A DNA stretch of 32,232 nt from Balneolales bacterium (GTDB taxonomy: Bacteria > Bacteroidota > Rhodothermia > Balneolales > HLUCCA01). This document shows positions 8,711 through 20,089 of this stretch, in pieces. Below the pieces are notes generated by a model. That model made no database searches. It worked only from the letters and a program-made list of their open reading frames with translations, and had not been told where the DNA came from. The DNA lies in the NCBI GenBank assembly GCA_024711145.1, contig JANJTJ010000086.1:1-32232 (forward strand), given 5' to 3'. Each line of letters starts with the position of its first letter. The stretch's first letter is position 1. A program made the translations under genes and the position numbers.

Positions 8711-10032
8711 ACCAGGAATTGCCAGGGGTCCAAGACGTACTCGCGCGCACCTGTCCGCGTGGCATCCGCACCGCTGAACACCTCGGTGAGGGCGCCGTTC
8801 AGGTACGATGAGTCGATGGTGGCCGTGGCGGGCTCGGCGCTCAGGTTCAGAACGACCACGACCTCGCTGGTACCATACTGCCGCACGTAAGCCAGCACCT
8901 GCGCGTCGTTGCTGGTGGGAATGCGCTCGATTCCGCCCCCATGCAATCCGTTGTGCAAGGCCTGTTCATCGCGCTTGAGTTGCAGCAGGGTGCGGTAGAA
9001 TGCGAAATAGCTGGTGTCGGGCCGCTGGATCAGGTCCTTCTCGAAGAACTCCAGGGCTTTGGGGTTGCCGTATTCCTGCCCATTGTAGATCAGCGGCATG
9101 CCCGGCAGGGTGGCGGCCACCACGGCGAAGGCCTTCGCGCCGGCCCCCAGGCGCACGAACTCGGTTCCGTTCCAGGAGTTCTCGTCGTGGTTCGAGGTGA
9201 ACTGCATGCGGTAGGCGTGGGCGGGGAACCGTTTCATGTCGGCTTCCAACTGCTCGAAAATGGCATCGGGCGTGCTTTCACCCTTGGCCACCCGGTTCAT
9301 CACATGGTGCATGTTCCAGGCATAACTCATGTCGAAGGCTTCCACATGATGGTCCGGATTCTCGGCTTCGGCCAGCATGAATACCGGTTTGATGGCGTCC
9401 AACTCGGAACGGATCCGGTTCCAGAAGGCCACAGGAACCATGTCGGCCACATCGCAGCGGAAGCCGTCGATGCCGAATTCCTCCACCCAGTAGCGCATGT
9501 CGGCAGCCATGGCGTCGTGCACGGCCGGGTTGGTCCAATCCAGCTGGATCACATCGGTCCAATCGGTTCCGGTAGGAGGGATGAAGGCCCCCGTGGAGTC
9601 TTTTTGGTAGAAATCGGGGTTGCTGAGGGTCCACGGATGGTCGGGTGCGGTATGGTTGGCCACCCAATCCAGTATCACATACATGCCGTTGGCGTGGGCC
9701 GTGGCCACCAGGTCGCGGAAGTCCTGCTCGGTACCGTATTCGGCCGAAACACCACGGTAATCCTGCACGGCGTAGTAACTGCCCAGGGTGCCCTTGCGGT
9801 TTTTCTGACCGATGGGGTGGATGGGCATCAGCCAGAGGATGTCCACACCCAGTTCCTTGAGTTCGGGAATCTTGGCTTCGAAGGCCTTGAAGGTGCCCTC
9901 TTCGGAGAACTGGCGGATGTTCACCTCATAGATGGCCGCATCGCGGCTCCAGGGCACATTGCGGAAGGCCGGTTCGTGGGTGCACGACGAGAGGACGAGC
10001 AGGAAAACGGAAAGCAGGACGCGTGTGTTCAT
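8698..10032 (-). CDS. GH13 alpha-amylase family glycosidase, predicted lipoprotein
   Basis: Signal with LSSC lipobox; GFRCDVADMVP (nucleophile Asp), FMLAEAENPD (Glu), FTSNHDENSWNGTE (NHDE). Start taken at MNTRVLLSVFLLVLSSC. Confidence 0.92.
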   Translation of the reverse strand: MNTRVLLSVFLLVLSSCTHEPAFRNVPWSRDAAIYEVNIRQFSEEGTFKAFEAKIPELKELGVDILWLMPIHPIGQKNRKGTLGSYYAVQDYRGVSAEYGTEQDFRDLVATAHANGMYVILDWVANHTAPDHPWTLSNPDFYQKDSTGAFIPPTGTDWTDVIQLDWTNPAVHDAMAADMRYWVEEFGIDGFRCDVADMVPVAFWNRIRSELDAIKPVFMLAEAENPDHHVEAFDMSYAWNMHHVMNRVAKGESTPDAIFEQLEADMKRFPAHAYRMQFTSNHDENSWNGTEFVRLGAGAKAFAVVAATLPGMPLIYNGQEYGNPKALEFFEKDLIQRPDTSYFAFYRTLLQLKRDEQALHNGLHGGGIERIPTSNDAQVLAYVRQYGTSEVVVVLNLSAEPATATIDSSYLNGALTEVFSGADATRTGAREYVLDPWQFLVYTR

Positions 10033-10037
10033 GGCAG

Positions 10038-10054
10038 GTCGGATTAGGTCCGAC
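10038..10054. promoter_or_regulatory. Perfect inverted repeat GTCGGA-ttagg-TCCGAC in the GH13 5' leader (candidate operator or RNA hairpin)
   Basis: 6-bp arms, 5-nt spacer, lying between the candidate -7 element and the start codon. Confidence 0.4.
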
Positions 10055-10060
10055 AAGATA
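10053..10060 (-). promoter_or_regulatory. Candidate -7 element TATCTTGT for the GH13 gene
   Basis: Minus strand reads cttgtgc TATCTTGT cggacctaatccgacctgcc ATG. Confidence 0.4.
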
Positions 10061-10102
10061 GCACAAGTGCCCTCCCATGCCCGAAAAAATGGGATAAAGC
10101 CG

Positions 10103-10110
10103 TATATTCA
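10103..10110 (+). promoter_or_regulatory. Candidate -7 element TATATTCA for the suf operon
   Basis: Plus strand reads agccg TATATTCA gtctacataagacccgattgagtgacccgacc ATG; the only long intergenic region in the window. Confidence 0.4.
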
Positions 10111-10142
10111 GTCTACATAAGACCCGATTGAGTGACCCGACC

Positions 10143-11585
<1,443 letters not shown>

Positions 11586-11615
11586 TCCTCCACTCATAAG
11601 TCAAGCAGACACAAC

Positions 11616-12364
<749 letters not shown>

Positions 12365-12368
<4 letters not shown>

Positions 12369-13651
12369 GCGAACGCCCCGACCTGAAACTGTCTGCGGTA
12401 CCGCCCGAGGCCTTCCCGGTCGCGGCCGGGGTCCGCTCGGCCGCCCGAACCCGGTTCGAGGCAACCGCCTTTCCGTCAGCCCGCCACGAAGAATGGCGGT
12501 TCACCAGCCTGCGCAGCCTCTGGAACACCGGCTTCGACCAGGATGCCACCGCTTCGGCGGCCGCGCTGCTGGCCGAAGTGGCGCTGCCCGAGACCGACGG
12601 CCGCCGCATCGTGTTCGTGAACGGTCGCCTCGACCCCACGCTCACCGATTTCGCCCTGGAAGGGGTGCGCATGCAACCGCTTTCCCAAGCGCTGGCCGGC
12701 CCTTCCCCCGCTTCGTCCGTATTCGACACGGCCCACACCTTCTCCGGCGACTGGTTCGCCGATCTGAATACGGGCTGGTTCACCGACGGCGTGTTCCTGC
12801 ATGCCTCGCGCCATGCCGCACCCCAGGGCCCCATCGGCATCTACCATCTGGTCACCGCGGCCGACGCCCTCGTGCTGCCTCGGGTCCTGTTCCTGGGCGA
12901 AACCGGCTCCGAAGTCTCTTTGATCGAGTTTTTCGCCGGTTCCGACGGTATCGGGTATCTCACGGTGCCCTTCACCGAAACCGTACTGGCCGACAACGCC
13001 CGCCTCCACCACTACCGCATCCAGGAAGATGGGGACCTGGGCGCCCATATCAACCGCTGCGGGTCCTTGCTCGGTCGCGACGCCGACCTGCAATCCTTCA
13101 CCATTTCGCTGGGCGGTCGGTTGTTCCGCAACGACTTCCGCGCCATGCTGAACGGGGAGGGTGGCCATGCCACTCTCGACGGCCTGGTGCTGGTACATGG
13201 CAACCAGATTTCCGACACGCACTCCGTGCTGCACCACATGCAGCCCAATTGCACCAGTCACCAATTGCACAAATGCATTGTGGATGGCGTGGGCACCAGC
13301 GTGTTCAACGGCAAGATCTTCGTGGACAGCATCGCCCAGAAGACCGATTCCTTCCAGGAGAACCACAACCTGCAGCTCAGCCACCACGGCATGGTGTACA
13401 CCAAACCCCAGCTCGAGATCTTCGCCGACGACGTGAAGTGCTCGCACGGGGCCACCGTGGGGCAGTTGGACGACGAACAGATGTTCTACCTGAACAGCCG
13501 CGGCCTGAGTGCCGCCGAAACCCGGTACCTGCTCACACTCGGGTTCGCCTCGCAGATCGTGAACGCCCTGCCGGCCGGATCCATGCGCGACCGCCTGGCC
13601 GGACGTGTGGACGACTACACCCGCAAATCCTTGAGTTTCGTGCCTGCATGA
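12365..13651 (+). CDS. sufD: Fe-S cluster assembly protein SufD
   Basis: [10 protein letters not shown]-terminal motif, [71 protein letters not shown] overlap with sufC. Confidence 0.97.
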
Positions 13652-14883
13652 AGACCAACGGTTTCGATGTGGAACGGATCAGGGCCGATTTCCCCGTGCT
13701 CGAACGCATGGTGAACGGGCATCCCCTGGCGTATATGGACAACGGCGCTTCCGCCCAGATGCCCCGTGCCGTCATCGAAACCGGTACCGAGTACCGCAGC
13801 CGGTACCACGCCAACATCCATCGCGGGGTGCATACCCTCAGCCAGGAGGCCACCGAAGCCTACGAGGCCACCCGCGAGCTCGTGCGCGCCTTCATAGGCG
13901 CGGCCGACCAACGGGAGGTCGTCTTCACCGGAGGCACCACCGATTCGCTGAACCTGGTGGCCCAATGCTGGGGAAACACCCATCTGAAACCGGGTGACGT
14001 GGTGCTGGTCTCCGAGATGGAGCACCATGCCAACATCGTACCCTGGGACCTGGTCTGCCGCCGCACCGGCGCGCGCATGGTCAAGATTCCCATCACCGAT
14101 TCCGGTGAGGTGGATCAGGACGCCTATGCCATGCTGCTGGCTGCCGATTCGGTGAAGGCGGTCTGCATCACCCATGTATCCAACGCCCTGGGCACGGTGA
14201 ACCCCGTGCGTCACATGGCCGATCTGGCCCATGCCCATGGTGCCGTGGTGGTGGTGGATGGCGCCCAGGCCGTGCCCCACGCCGCCGTGGACGTGCAAGC
14301 CTTGGACGCCGATTTCTATGCCTTCAGCGCCCACAAGATGTGCGGCCCCACCGGCATCGGCGTACTCTACGGCAAGATGGAGCATCTCAAGGGGTTGCCG
14401 CCCTACCGGGGCGGAGGCGACATGATCCTGAGCGTGAGTTTCGACTCGGGCATCCGCTACAACGCCATTCCCCATTATTTCGAAGCGGGCACGCCCCCCA
14501 TCGAGCAAGGGATCCAGCTGGGTGCGGCCATCCGGTACCTCACGGCTATCGGGATGGACCGTATCGCCGCCTACGAGCAGGAATTGCTGGCATATGCCAC
14601 GGAAAAACTGCTCGCCATACCACAGGTTCGCCTTGTGGGAACGGCACCCCACAAGGCGGCCGTTATCAGTTTTGTCATCGACGGTGTACACCCGCATGAT
14701 GTGGGCACCGTGCTCGACGACCTGGGCATTGCGGTGCGCACGGGCCACCACTGCGCGCAACCGGTCATGGAACGTTTCGGCGTTCCGGCCACCACCCGGG
14801 CATCGTTCGCATTCTACAACACCCGCGCCGAAATCGACCGCCTGGCCGATGGCGTGCGCGAGGTCATCCGCCTGTTCCAATGA
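13648..14883 (+). CDS. sufS: Cysteine desulfurase SufS
   Basis: IRADFPVLERMVNGHPLAYMDNGASAQMP, NIHRGVHTLSQEATEAYE, FYAFSAHKMCGPTGIGVLYGK, VRTGHHCAQPVMERFG; ATGA overlap with sufD. Confidence 0.98.
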   Translation: MKTNGFDVERIRADFPVLERMVNGHPLAYMDNGASAQMPRAVIETGTEYRSRYHANIHRGVHTLSQEATEAYEATRELVRAFIGAADQREVVFTGGTTDSLNLVAQCWGNTHLKPGDVVLVSEMEHHANIVPWDLVCRRTGARMVKIPITDSGEVDQDAYAMLLAADSVKAVCITHVSNALGTVNPVRHMADLAHAHGAVVVVDGAQAVPHAAVDVQALDADFYAFSAHKMCGPTGIGVLYGKMEHLKGLPPYRGGGDMILSVSFDSGIRYNAIPHYFEAGTPPIEQGIQLGAAIRYLTAIGMDRIAAYEQELLAYATEKLLAIPQVRLVGTAPHKAAVISFVIDGVHPHDVGTVLDDLGIAVRTGHHCAQPVMERFGVPATTRASFAFYNTRAEIDRLADGVREVIRLFQ

Positions 14884-15335
14884 ACGCCCGTACCAAACAA
14901 CTCTACCAGGAGCTGGTGCTCGACCACAACCGGAATCCGCGTAACTACCGGTCCATGGAGGTCCATTCGCACCATGCGCACGGGCACAACCCGTTGTGCG
15001 GCGACCGTTTGGAGCTGTTCCTGAAGGTGGATGCCGATGGCCTGGTAGCCGATGTGTCCTTCATCGGCGATGGGTGCGCCATTTCGAAAGCCTCTGCGTC
15101 CATGATGACCGCCGCCGTGAAAGGCAAAACGGTGGCCGATGCCGAAACCCTGTTCCAGGAGTTTCATGCCATGAGTATGGGCACACTCGATCCCGAGTCC
15201 GCCCCCAATCATCTGGGTAAGCTGGCGGTGTTCGCCGGTGTGCGCGATCTGCCCGCAAGGGTAAAATGCGCCACCCTCGCCTGGCACACCCTGGATGCCG
15301 CCCTGCACGGGCACGAGCAAACTAGTACCGAATAA
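14880..15335 (+). CDS. sufU: SufU-type iron-sulfur scaffold/sulfur-transfer protein
   Basis: LYQELVLDHNRNPRNY, NPLCGDRLELFL, FIGDGCAISKASASMMTAAVKGK, RVKCATLAWHTLDAAL; ATGA overlap with sufS. Confidence 0.94.
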   Translation: MNARTKQLYQELVLDHNRNPRNYRSMEVHSHHAHGHNPLCGDRLELFLKVDADGLVADVSFIGDGCAISKASASMMTAAVKGKTVADAETLFQEFHAMSMGTLDPESAPNHLGKLAVFAGVRDLPARVKCATLAWHTLDAALHGHEQTSTE

Positions 15336-15354
15336 CCCAACCGGAGGCGCCACC

Positions 15355-15909
15355 ATGCCGAAGATCGCCGAAATCGAACGTACCCCGAACCCCAACGCCA
15401 TGCGGTTCGTGCTCAAGGAACCGGTCTCCAGGGGCATCACCCGTTCCTATGAGAACGCCGCCCAAGCCGAAAAAGACCCGTTCGCATCCAAACTCTTCGA
15501 AATCCCCCATGTGACTTCGGTCTACTATGTGGATTTCTATGTGACGGTAACCCAGGACGGCTCGGCCGATTGGAACGAGCTGCTCCGCCAATTGGCGCCT
15601 CCCATCCGCGAAGCCGATGCGGTGGACGCGCTCGAGTCGGACAGCCACGAAGTCCACGTCTCGGCCGAAGCCCTCAATAGCGACGACCCGCGCCTGTCGG
15701 CCATCAACAAGATGCTCGACGAACAGGTGCGCCCCTACCTGCTGGCCGACGGCGGCGGGCTCAAGGTGATCGGTCTGGACGACAACGTGCTCCGCGTGCA
15801 CTACCAAGGTGCCTGCGGTACCTGTCCCACCGCCTCCAGCGGAACCCTGTACGCCATCGAAAGCATGGTGCACCGCATCGATCCCAATATCGTGGTGGAG
15901 TCGGTCTGA
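15355..15909 (+). CDS. NFU-type Fe-S scaffold with N-terminal Nfu_N domain
   Basis: ERTPNPNAMRFVL...LFEIPHVTSVYYVDFYVTVT N-domain; VRPYLLADGGGLKVIGLDDNVLRVHYQGACGTCPTASSGTL C-domain with CxxC. SD-like GGAGG upstream. Confidence 0.92.
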   Translation: MPKIAEIERTPNPNAMRFVLKEPVSRGITRSYENAAQAEKDPFASKLFEIPHVTSVYYVDFYVTVTQDGSADWNELLRQLAPPIREADAVDALESDSHEVHVSAEALNSDDPRLSAINKMLDEQVRPYLLADGGGLKVIGLDDNVLRVHYQGACGTCPTASSGTLYAIESMVHRIDPNIVVESV

Positions 15910-16247
15910 TGATCTCCATGAGTGCCCAAGCCCGCGTTCGGATCGACCAGATCCGCCTGGAGAAAGCCGTGCCACCCACGGCGCCGCTGCGCGTGGGTGT
16001 GGTGGGAGGGGGCTGCTCCGGCCTCACCTACCAATTGGATTTCGACCGCGATTGGCAACCCGATCCCGCCCGCAAGGAGAAAACCTTCGAGGTGGACGGA
16101 GTTACCGTGGTCGTGGACATGCGCTCCTTCCTGTACCTGGCTGGCACCGAACTCGATTATTCGGATGGCTTGAGCGGCAAAGGCTTCCATTTCAAAAACC
16201 CCAACGCCGCCCGCACCTGCTCCTGCGGCGATTCCTTCTCCGTTTGA
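15909..16247 (+). CDS. HesB/IscA/SufA-type A-type carrier protein
   Basis: LRVGVVGGGCSGLTYQLDFD and GFHFKNPNAARTCSCGDSFSV (three-Cys A-type carrier pattern); TGATG junction with nfu. Confidence 0.93.
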   Translation: MISMSAQARVRIDQIRLEKAVPPTAPLRVGVVGGGCSGLTYQLDFDRDWQPDPARKEKTFEVDGVTVVVDMRSFLYLAGTELDYSDGLSGKGFHFKNPNAARTCSCGDSFSV

Positions 16248-16747
16248 TGGAAATCGTCAACAAGGTGGCCAACGCCAAGCTCGACACCGTGGACCTGCTG
16301 GATTTCCAGCCGGCCGAGGGAGTGGATGCGTTCGACCTGAAAGACTTCCTGTGGATGGAGTATGTGCTCAAGGAAGCGGACTTCCGCAGTGCGTTGGAAG
16401 CCTACGATTGGGAAAAGCATAGGGGGAGGCACTTGGCCGTCTTCTGCTCCAACGACGCCATCATCGCATACTGGGCCTTCATGCTGGTGGCCGCCAAAGC
16501 CACCGGCATCGCCCGGAGCGTACGGTTCGGCGCACCGGACCAGGTACGCGGCGAGTTGTGGCTCGAAGCCATACGTGCGCACGATTTCAGCCGGTACGCG
16601 GGTAGGAGGGTCATCGTGAAGGGCTGTGGCGACGAAAGCCTGCCGCCGGCCGCCTATGTGGCGGTAACCGAACGCCTGGGCGCCGTGGCCGACCGCGTGA
16701 TGTACGGCGAAGCCTGCAGTTTCGTACCGGTTCTCCGCAAGCGCTGA
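16247..16747 (+). CDS. DUF2480 family protein
   Basis: MEIVNKVANAKLDTVDLLDF...FDLKDFLW...LKEADFR...LAVFCSNDAIIAYWAFMLVAAK...VIVKGCGDESLPPAAYVAVTERL...MYGEACSFVPVLRKR; TGATG junction with the sufA-like gene. Confidence 0.8.
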   Translation: MEIVNKVANAKLDTVDLLDFQPAEGVDAFDLKDFLWMEYVLKEADFRSALEAYDWEKHRGRHLAVFCSNDAIIAYWAFMLVAAKATGIARSVRFGAPDQVRGELWLEAIRAHDFSRYAGRRVIVKGCGDESLPPAAYVAVTERLGAVADRVMYGEACSFVPVLRKR

Positions 16748-16750
16748 GCC

Positions 16751-17761
16751 ATGGACATCCGCGACCGCAAACACGACCACATCGAACTGACCGTGGACGG
16801 TCGTTCGGCGTATGCGGTACCTACCGGATTCGAACGCATCCGACTGGTGCACAATGCCTTACCGGAGTTGTCCTACGATGGGGTATCCACGGCGGCCAGC
16901 CTGTTGGGCCGCCGCTTCCGGCTTCCCGTCCTCATATCCTCCATGACCGGAGGCACGGCCCGCGCCGCCGGCCTCAACGAAATTTTGGCCCGTTTCTGCG
17001 CCGATAACGACCTACCCATGGGGCTGGGCAGCCAACGGGCCATGCTGGAGAAATCCGAGCTGGAAGCCAGCTTCGCCATTGCCCGCCAAGTGGCGCCGGA
17101 TCTGTTTCTGGCCGCCAACATCGGGGGGCAGGAGCTGACCAAAGGGTGGACCACCGACCACACCCGTCGCCTGATCGGGTCCGTTCGGGCCGATGCCGTC
17201 ATCGTGCATCTGAATCCGCTCCAGGAACTGGTACAACCCGAAGGCGACCGCGATTTCCGCGGCATAGCGGACGGAATCGCCCGATTGGTGGACGATGCCG
17301 GGGTTCCGGTCGTGGTGAAAGAGACCGGTGCCGGCATATCCGGCGCCGTGGGCTTGCGGTTGGCCGACCTCGGCGTGCGTGCCGTGGACGTGGCCGGTGC
17401 GGGTGGCACCAGCTGGGGCAAAGTGGAGGCCTTCCGTCGGCCCGATGGAGACCACCGATTCGACGATTGGGGCATTCCCACGGTCGACTGCATCCAGCAG
17501 AATGCGCCATTGACCCGACGCGGAGTCGAGCTGATCGCTTCCGGCGGCATCCGGACCGCCGAAGACATCGCCAAAGCCCTGGCCTTGGGCGCCACCTTCA
17601 CCGGCATAGCCCAACCGGTGATGGCTGCCGCGGTACAGGGAGGGAGGGAGGCCTTGGATACCTGGTTGGCGACCTTGGAACGGCACCTCCGCATGGTCCT
17701 GGTGCTGACCGGAGCCGCCGAACCGGCCGCTTTGGACCGGACGCATCTGCGTATCTTCTGA
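16751..17761 (+). CDS. fni: Type 2 isopentenyl-diphosphate delta-isomerase (FMN-dependent)
   Basis: RKHDHIEL start, ISSMTGGTARAAGLNEILARFC, MGLGSQRAMLE, HLNPLQELVQPEGDRDF, VVVKETGAGIS, ASGGIRTAEDIAKALALGA. Confidence 0.95.
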   Translation: MDIRDRKHDHIELTVDGRSAYAVPTGFERIRLVHNALPELSYDGVSTAASLLGRRFRLPVLISSMTGGTARAAGLNEILARFCADNDLPMGLGSQRAMLEKSELEASFAIARQVAPDLFLAANIGGQELTKGWTTDHTRRLIGSVRADAVIVHLNPLQELVQPEGDRDFRGIADGIARLVDDAGVPVVVKETGAGISGAVGLRLADLGVRAVDVAGAGGTSWGKVEAFRRPDGDHRFDDWGIPTVDCIQQNAPLTRRGVELIASGGIRTAEDIAKALALGATFTGIAQPVMAAAVQGGREALDTWLATLERHLRMVLVLTGAAEPAALDRTHLRIF

Positions 17762-17765
17762 GCCG

Positions 17766-18719
17766 ATGTCCACCACGCTCGAATTCCGCATACAGGCACC
17801 CGATCTGCCGGCCGAACCGGCTACCTTGTACGACCCCATCCGGTACACCCTGGCCTTGGGCGGCAAACGCATCAGACCCCGGTTGGTACAGTTGGGTGCG
17901 GGTCTCGTCGGAGGCGATACCGAAGCGGCCATACCGGCCGCATGCGCCATCGAATGGCTGCACAATTTCACGCTGATCCACGACGACATCATGGATCAGG
18001 CCGATACCCGCCGTGGCCAACCCACCGTCTACCGCCGTTGGGATGTGCCGACCGCCATTTTGTCGGGCGACGCTCTGTTCGCCACCGCCTGCCGCGAACT
18101 GTTGGCTTATGCGGCACACCCGGCCTTCGCAGACATCCAGCGCCGTTTTCTCGATGTCGTGATCGAGGTTTGCGAAGGACAAGCCTACGATCTGGAATTC
18201 GAAGCGCTCGAATCGGTCTCCATCGACCGCTATCTGGAGATGATCCGTCTGAAAACCTCCGTACTGCTGCGCTCCGCACTGGAGATCGGTTGTGTGGTAG
18301 GCGGCGGCTTCCCGGACCAGACCGACGCCGCGGGCCGTATCGGCCTCGACGCCGGCCTCGCGTTCCAGATCCAGGACGACCTGATGGACGCCCTGGCCGA
18401 CCCCGAGAAATTCGGCAAACGTCCGGGCGGAGACATCCGGGCCGGCAAAAAGACCTACCTGACCCTCTTGCTGCTCGAACGGGCCGATACGGCCGACCGG
18501 GCCTGGGTTTGCGGCATCCTGGCCGGAAAATCCGCCACCGACTCCGACATCGCCCGCATGGTGCGGCTCTTCCATCAATATGGGGTCATTTCCGATACGG
18601 AATCCCGCATCCGGGCGTACTATGAGGAAGCGTTGGCCCTGCTGACCACCTTTCCGGATAGCCCGGCCCGCTCCGAACTTCATCACCTTTTGGACCAACT
18701 CACCCGTCGTGAATCGTAA
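17766..18719 (+). CDS. Polyprenyl synthetase (short-chain trans-prenyl diphosphate synthase)
   Basis: GGKRIRPRLVQL, LIHDDIMDQADTRRGQPT (first DDxxD), GLAFQIQDDLMD (second Asp-rich motif), GKKTYLTLL. Confidence 0.95.
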   Translation: MSTTLEFRIQAPDLPAEPATLYDPIRYTLALGGKRIRPRLVQLGAGLVGGDTEAAIPAACAIEWLHNFTLIHDDIMDQADTRRGQPTVYRRWDVPTAILSGDALFATACRELLAYAAHPAFADIQRRFLDVVIEVCEGQAYDLEFEALESVSIDRYLEMIRLKTSVLLRSALEIGCVVGGGFPDQTDAAGRIGLDAGLAFQIQDDLMDALADPEKFGKRPGGDIRAGKKTYLTLLLLERADTADRAWVCGILAGKSATDSDIARMVRLFHQYGVISDTESRIRAYYEEALALLTTFPDSPARSELHHLLDQLTRRES

Positions 18720-19509
18720 TTCCGGACTTCTGATCCTGCTCAGTCTCGTACTGCTCGGCGCCTGCACGAACAAGAACGCCATCCGCCCCGGCGACACGCT
18801 GGAAGTGGCTTTCCACAAAGCCACCCAGTATTACAACCGGGGGAAATACCCCGAAGCCGCATCCGCATTCGAAACCGTGCTGTCGCTCGGTCGCGGTTCG
18901 TCCATCGCCGAGGAAAGCCAGTGGTTGTTGGCCCAGAGCTACTTCAAATCCAGGGATTATGTGATGGCCATCGCCGAATTCCAGCGGTATCACGGCACCT
19001 ATCCCAGATCCGAGAGGCGTTCGGAAGCCGAGTTCATGGAGGCCTACTGCCATTATCTGCTGAGTCCGCGCTACAACCTGGACCAAACCGACACCCATAA
19101 GGCCATCGAGTTGTTCCAGCTCTATCTGAGCCGGTACCCCACGGGAGATCGGGCCCAGGATGCCGCCACGCATATCGAAAGCCTGCGCACCAAACTGGCC
19201 CGCAAGACCTACTCGAGCGGCGACCTGTACCTGCGGGTGAAGCAATACGATGCCGCAGCCATCTACTACGGGCTGGTCATCGACAAATATCCCGAAACGC
19301 CTTGGGCCGAACGCGCGTTGGCCCGCCAGGCCGAAGCCTACCTGCTGTTTGCCGACAACTCCGTTCAAGCCCGCCAGAAAGAGCGGTACGAGATGGTGCT
19401 CGAAGTACATCGCAAGTATGTGCAACTGTTCCCGAACGGAGCGAACCGGTCGCTGATCGAAGACTATGTGGATCGGGCCCGTGTAGCACTTTCGCGAATC
19501 GCGGCCTGA
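18709..19509 (+). CDS. bamD: Outer membrane assembly lipoprotein BamD (GTG start)
   Basis: Lipobox LLGAC; TPR-type YYNRGKYPEAASAFETVL...EESQWLLAQSYFKSRDYVMAIAEFQRYHGTYPRSERRSEAEFMEAYCHY; overlaps the prenyl synthase by 11 bp. Confidence 0.9.
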   Translation: MNRNSGLLILLSLVLLGACTNKNAIRPGDTLEVAFHKATQYYNRGKYPEAASAFETVLSLGRGSSIAEESQWLLAQSYFKSRDYVMAIAEFQRYHGTYPRSERRSEAEFMEAYCHYLLSPRYNLDQTDTHKAIELFQLYLSRYPTGDRAQDAATHIESLRTKLARKTYSSGDLYLRVKQYDAAAIYYGLVIDKYPETPWAERALARQAEAYLLFADNSVQARQKERYEMVLEVHRKYVQLFPNGANRSLIEDYVDRARVALSRIAA

Positions 19510-19510
19510 C

Positions 19511-20089
19511 ATGGCGGGGCGTATCGGCCTGTTCGGCGGTGCGTTCGACCCACCCCACAACGGGCATCGGGCGGTTGCGGAATCGTTGGTCGCCAGCGGC
19601 CTGATCGACCGTTTATGGATTCTGCCCACGGCCTGGCCGCCGCACAAACAGGCGCCCACGGCGCCGTTTCCGCAACGGGTGGAAATGTGCCGCTATGCTT
19701 TCGCCGGCATCTCCGGGGCCGACATCCACGAAATCGAAGCGGAACTGCCCGCACCGAGCTTCTTCATCCACACGCTGGACCACCTCATGCGCGAATATCC
19801 CGAGATCGGGTTCGTGCTCTGCCTGGGTTCCGACAGCTTGCACAACCTGCCGAAATGGTACCGTTGGACGGATATTCTCCGGAAGGCGGATGTGCTGGTG
19901 GCGGAGCGCCCCGGGTTTCCGGTCACCCTGCCGGATGCCCTCAAACCGTTCGAAGGGGGCATCCGCCTGTTGGGGCACGCCCCCGTGGCCGCCGACAGCA
20001 CCTCGATCCGGAATGGGGAGGCCTCTGCCGCCGACCTGCCCCCGCGGGTAGCCCGCTACATCGCCCTCAACCGGCTTTACGGATCCTGA
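19511..20089 (+). CDS. nadD: Nicotinate-nucleotide adenylyltransferase
   Basis: IGLFGGAFDPPHNGHRAVAE, WILPTAWPPHK, GSDSLHNLPKWYRW, STSIRNG. Confidence 0.95.
   Translation: MAGRIGLFGGAFDPPHNGHRAVAESLVASGLIDRLWILPTAWPPHKQAPTAPFPQRVEMCRYAFAGISGADIHEIEAELPAPSFFIHTLDHLMREYPEIGFVLCLGSDSLHNLPKWYRWTDILRKADVLVAERPGFPVTLPDALKPFEGGIRLLGHAPVAADSTSIRNGEASAADLPPRVARYIALNRLYGS

Noticed and set aside
8941-10047. 368-aa plus-strand ORF opposite the GH13 gene
   Set aside because: Shadow frame; the GH13 catalytic motifs on the minus strand are complete.
12493-14883. 796-aa ORF suggesting a long N-terminal extension on SufS
   Set aside because: The first about 385 aa are an alternate frame of sufD (Arg/Pro/His-rich); SufS starts at ATG 13648 in an ATGA overlap. 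The same artefact explains ORFs 1216..3549 and 7118..8710.
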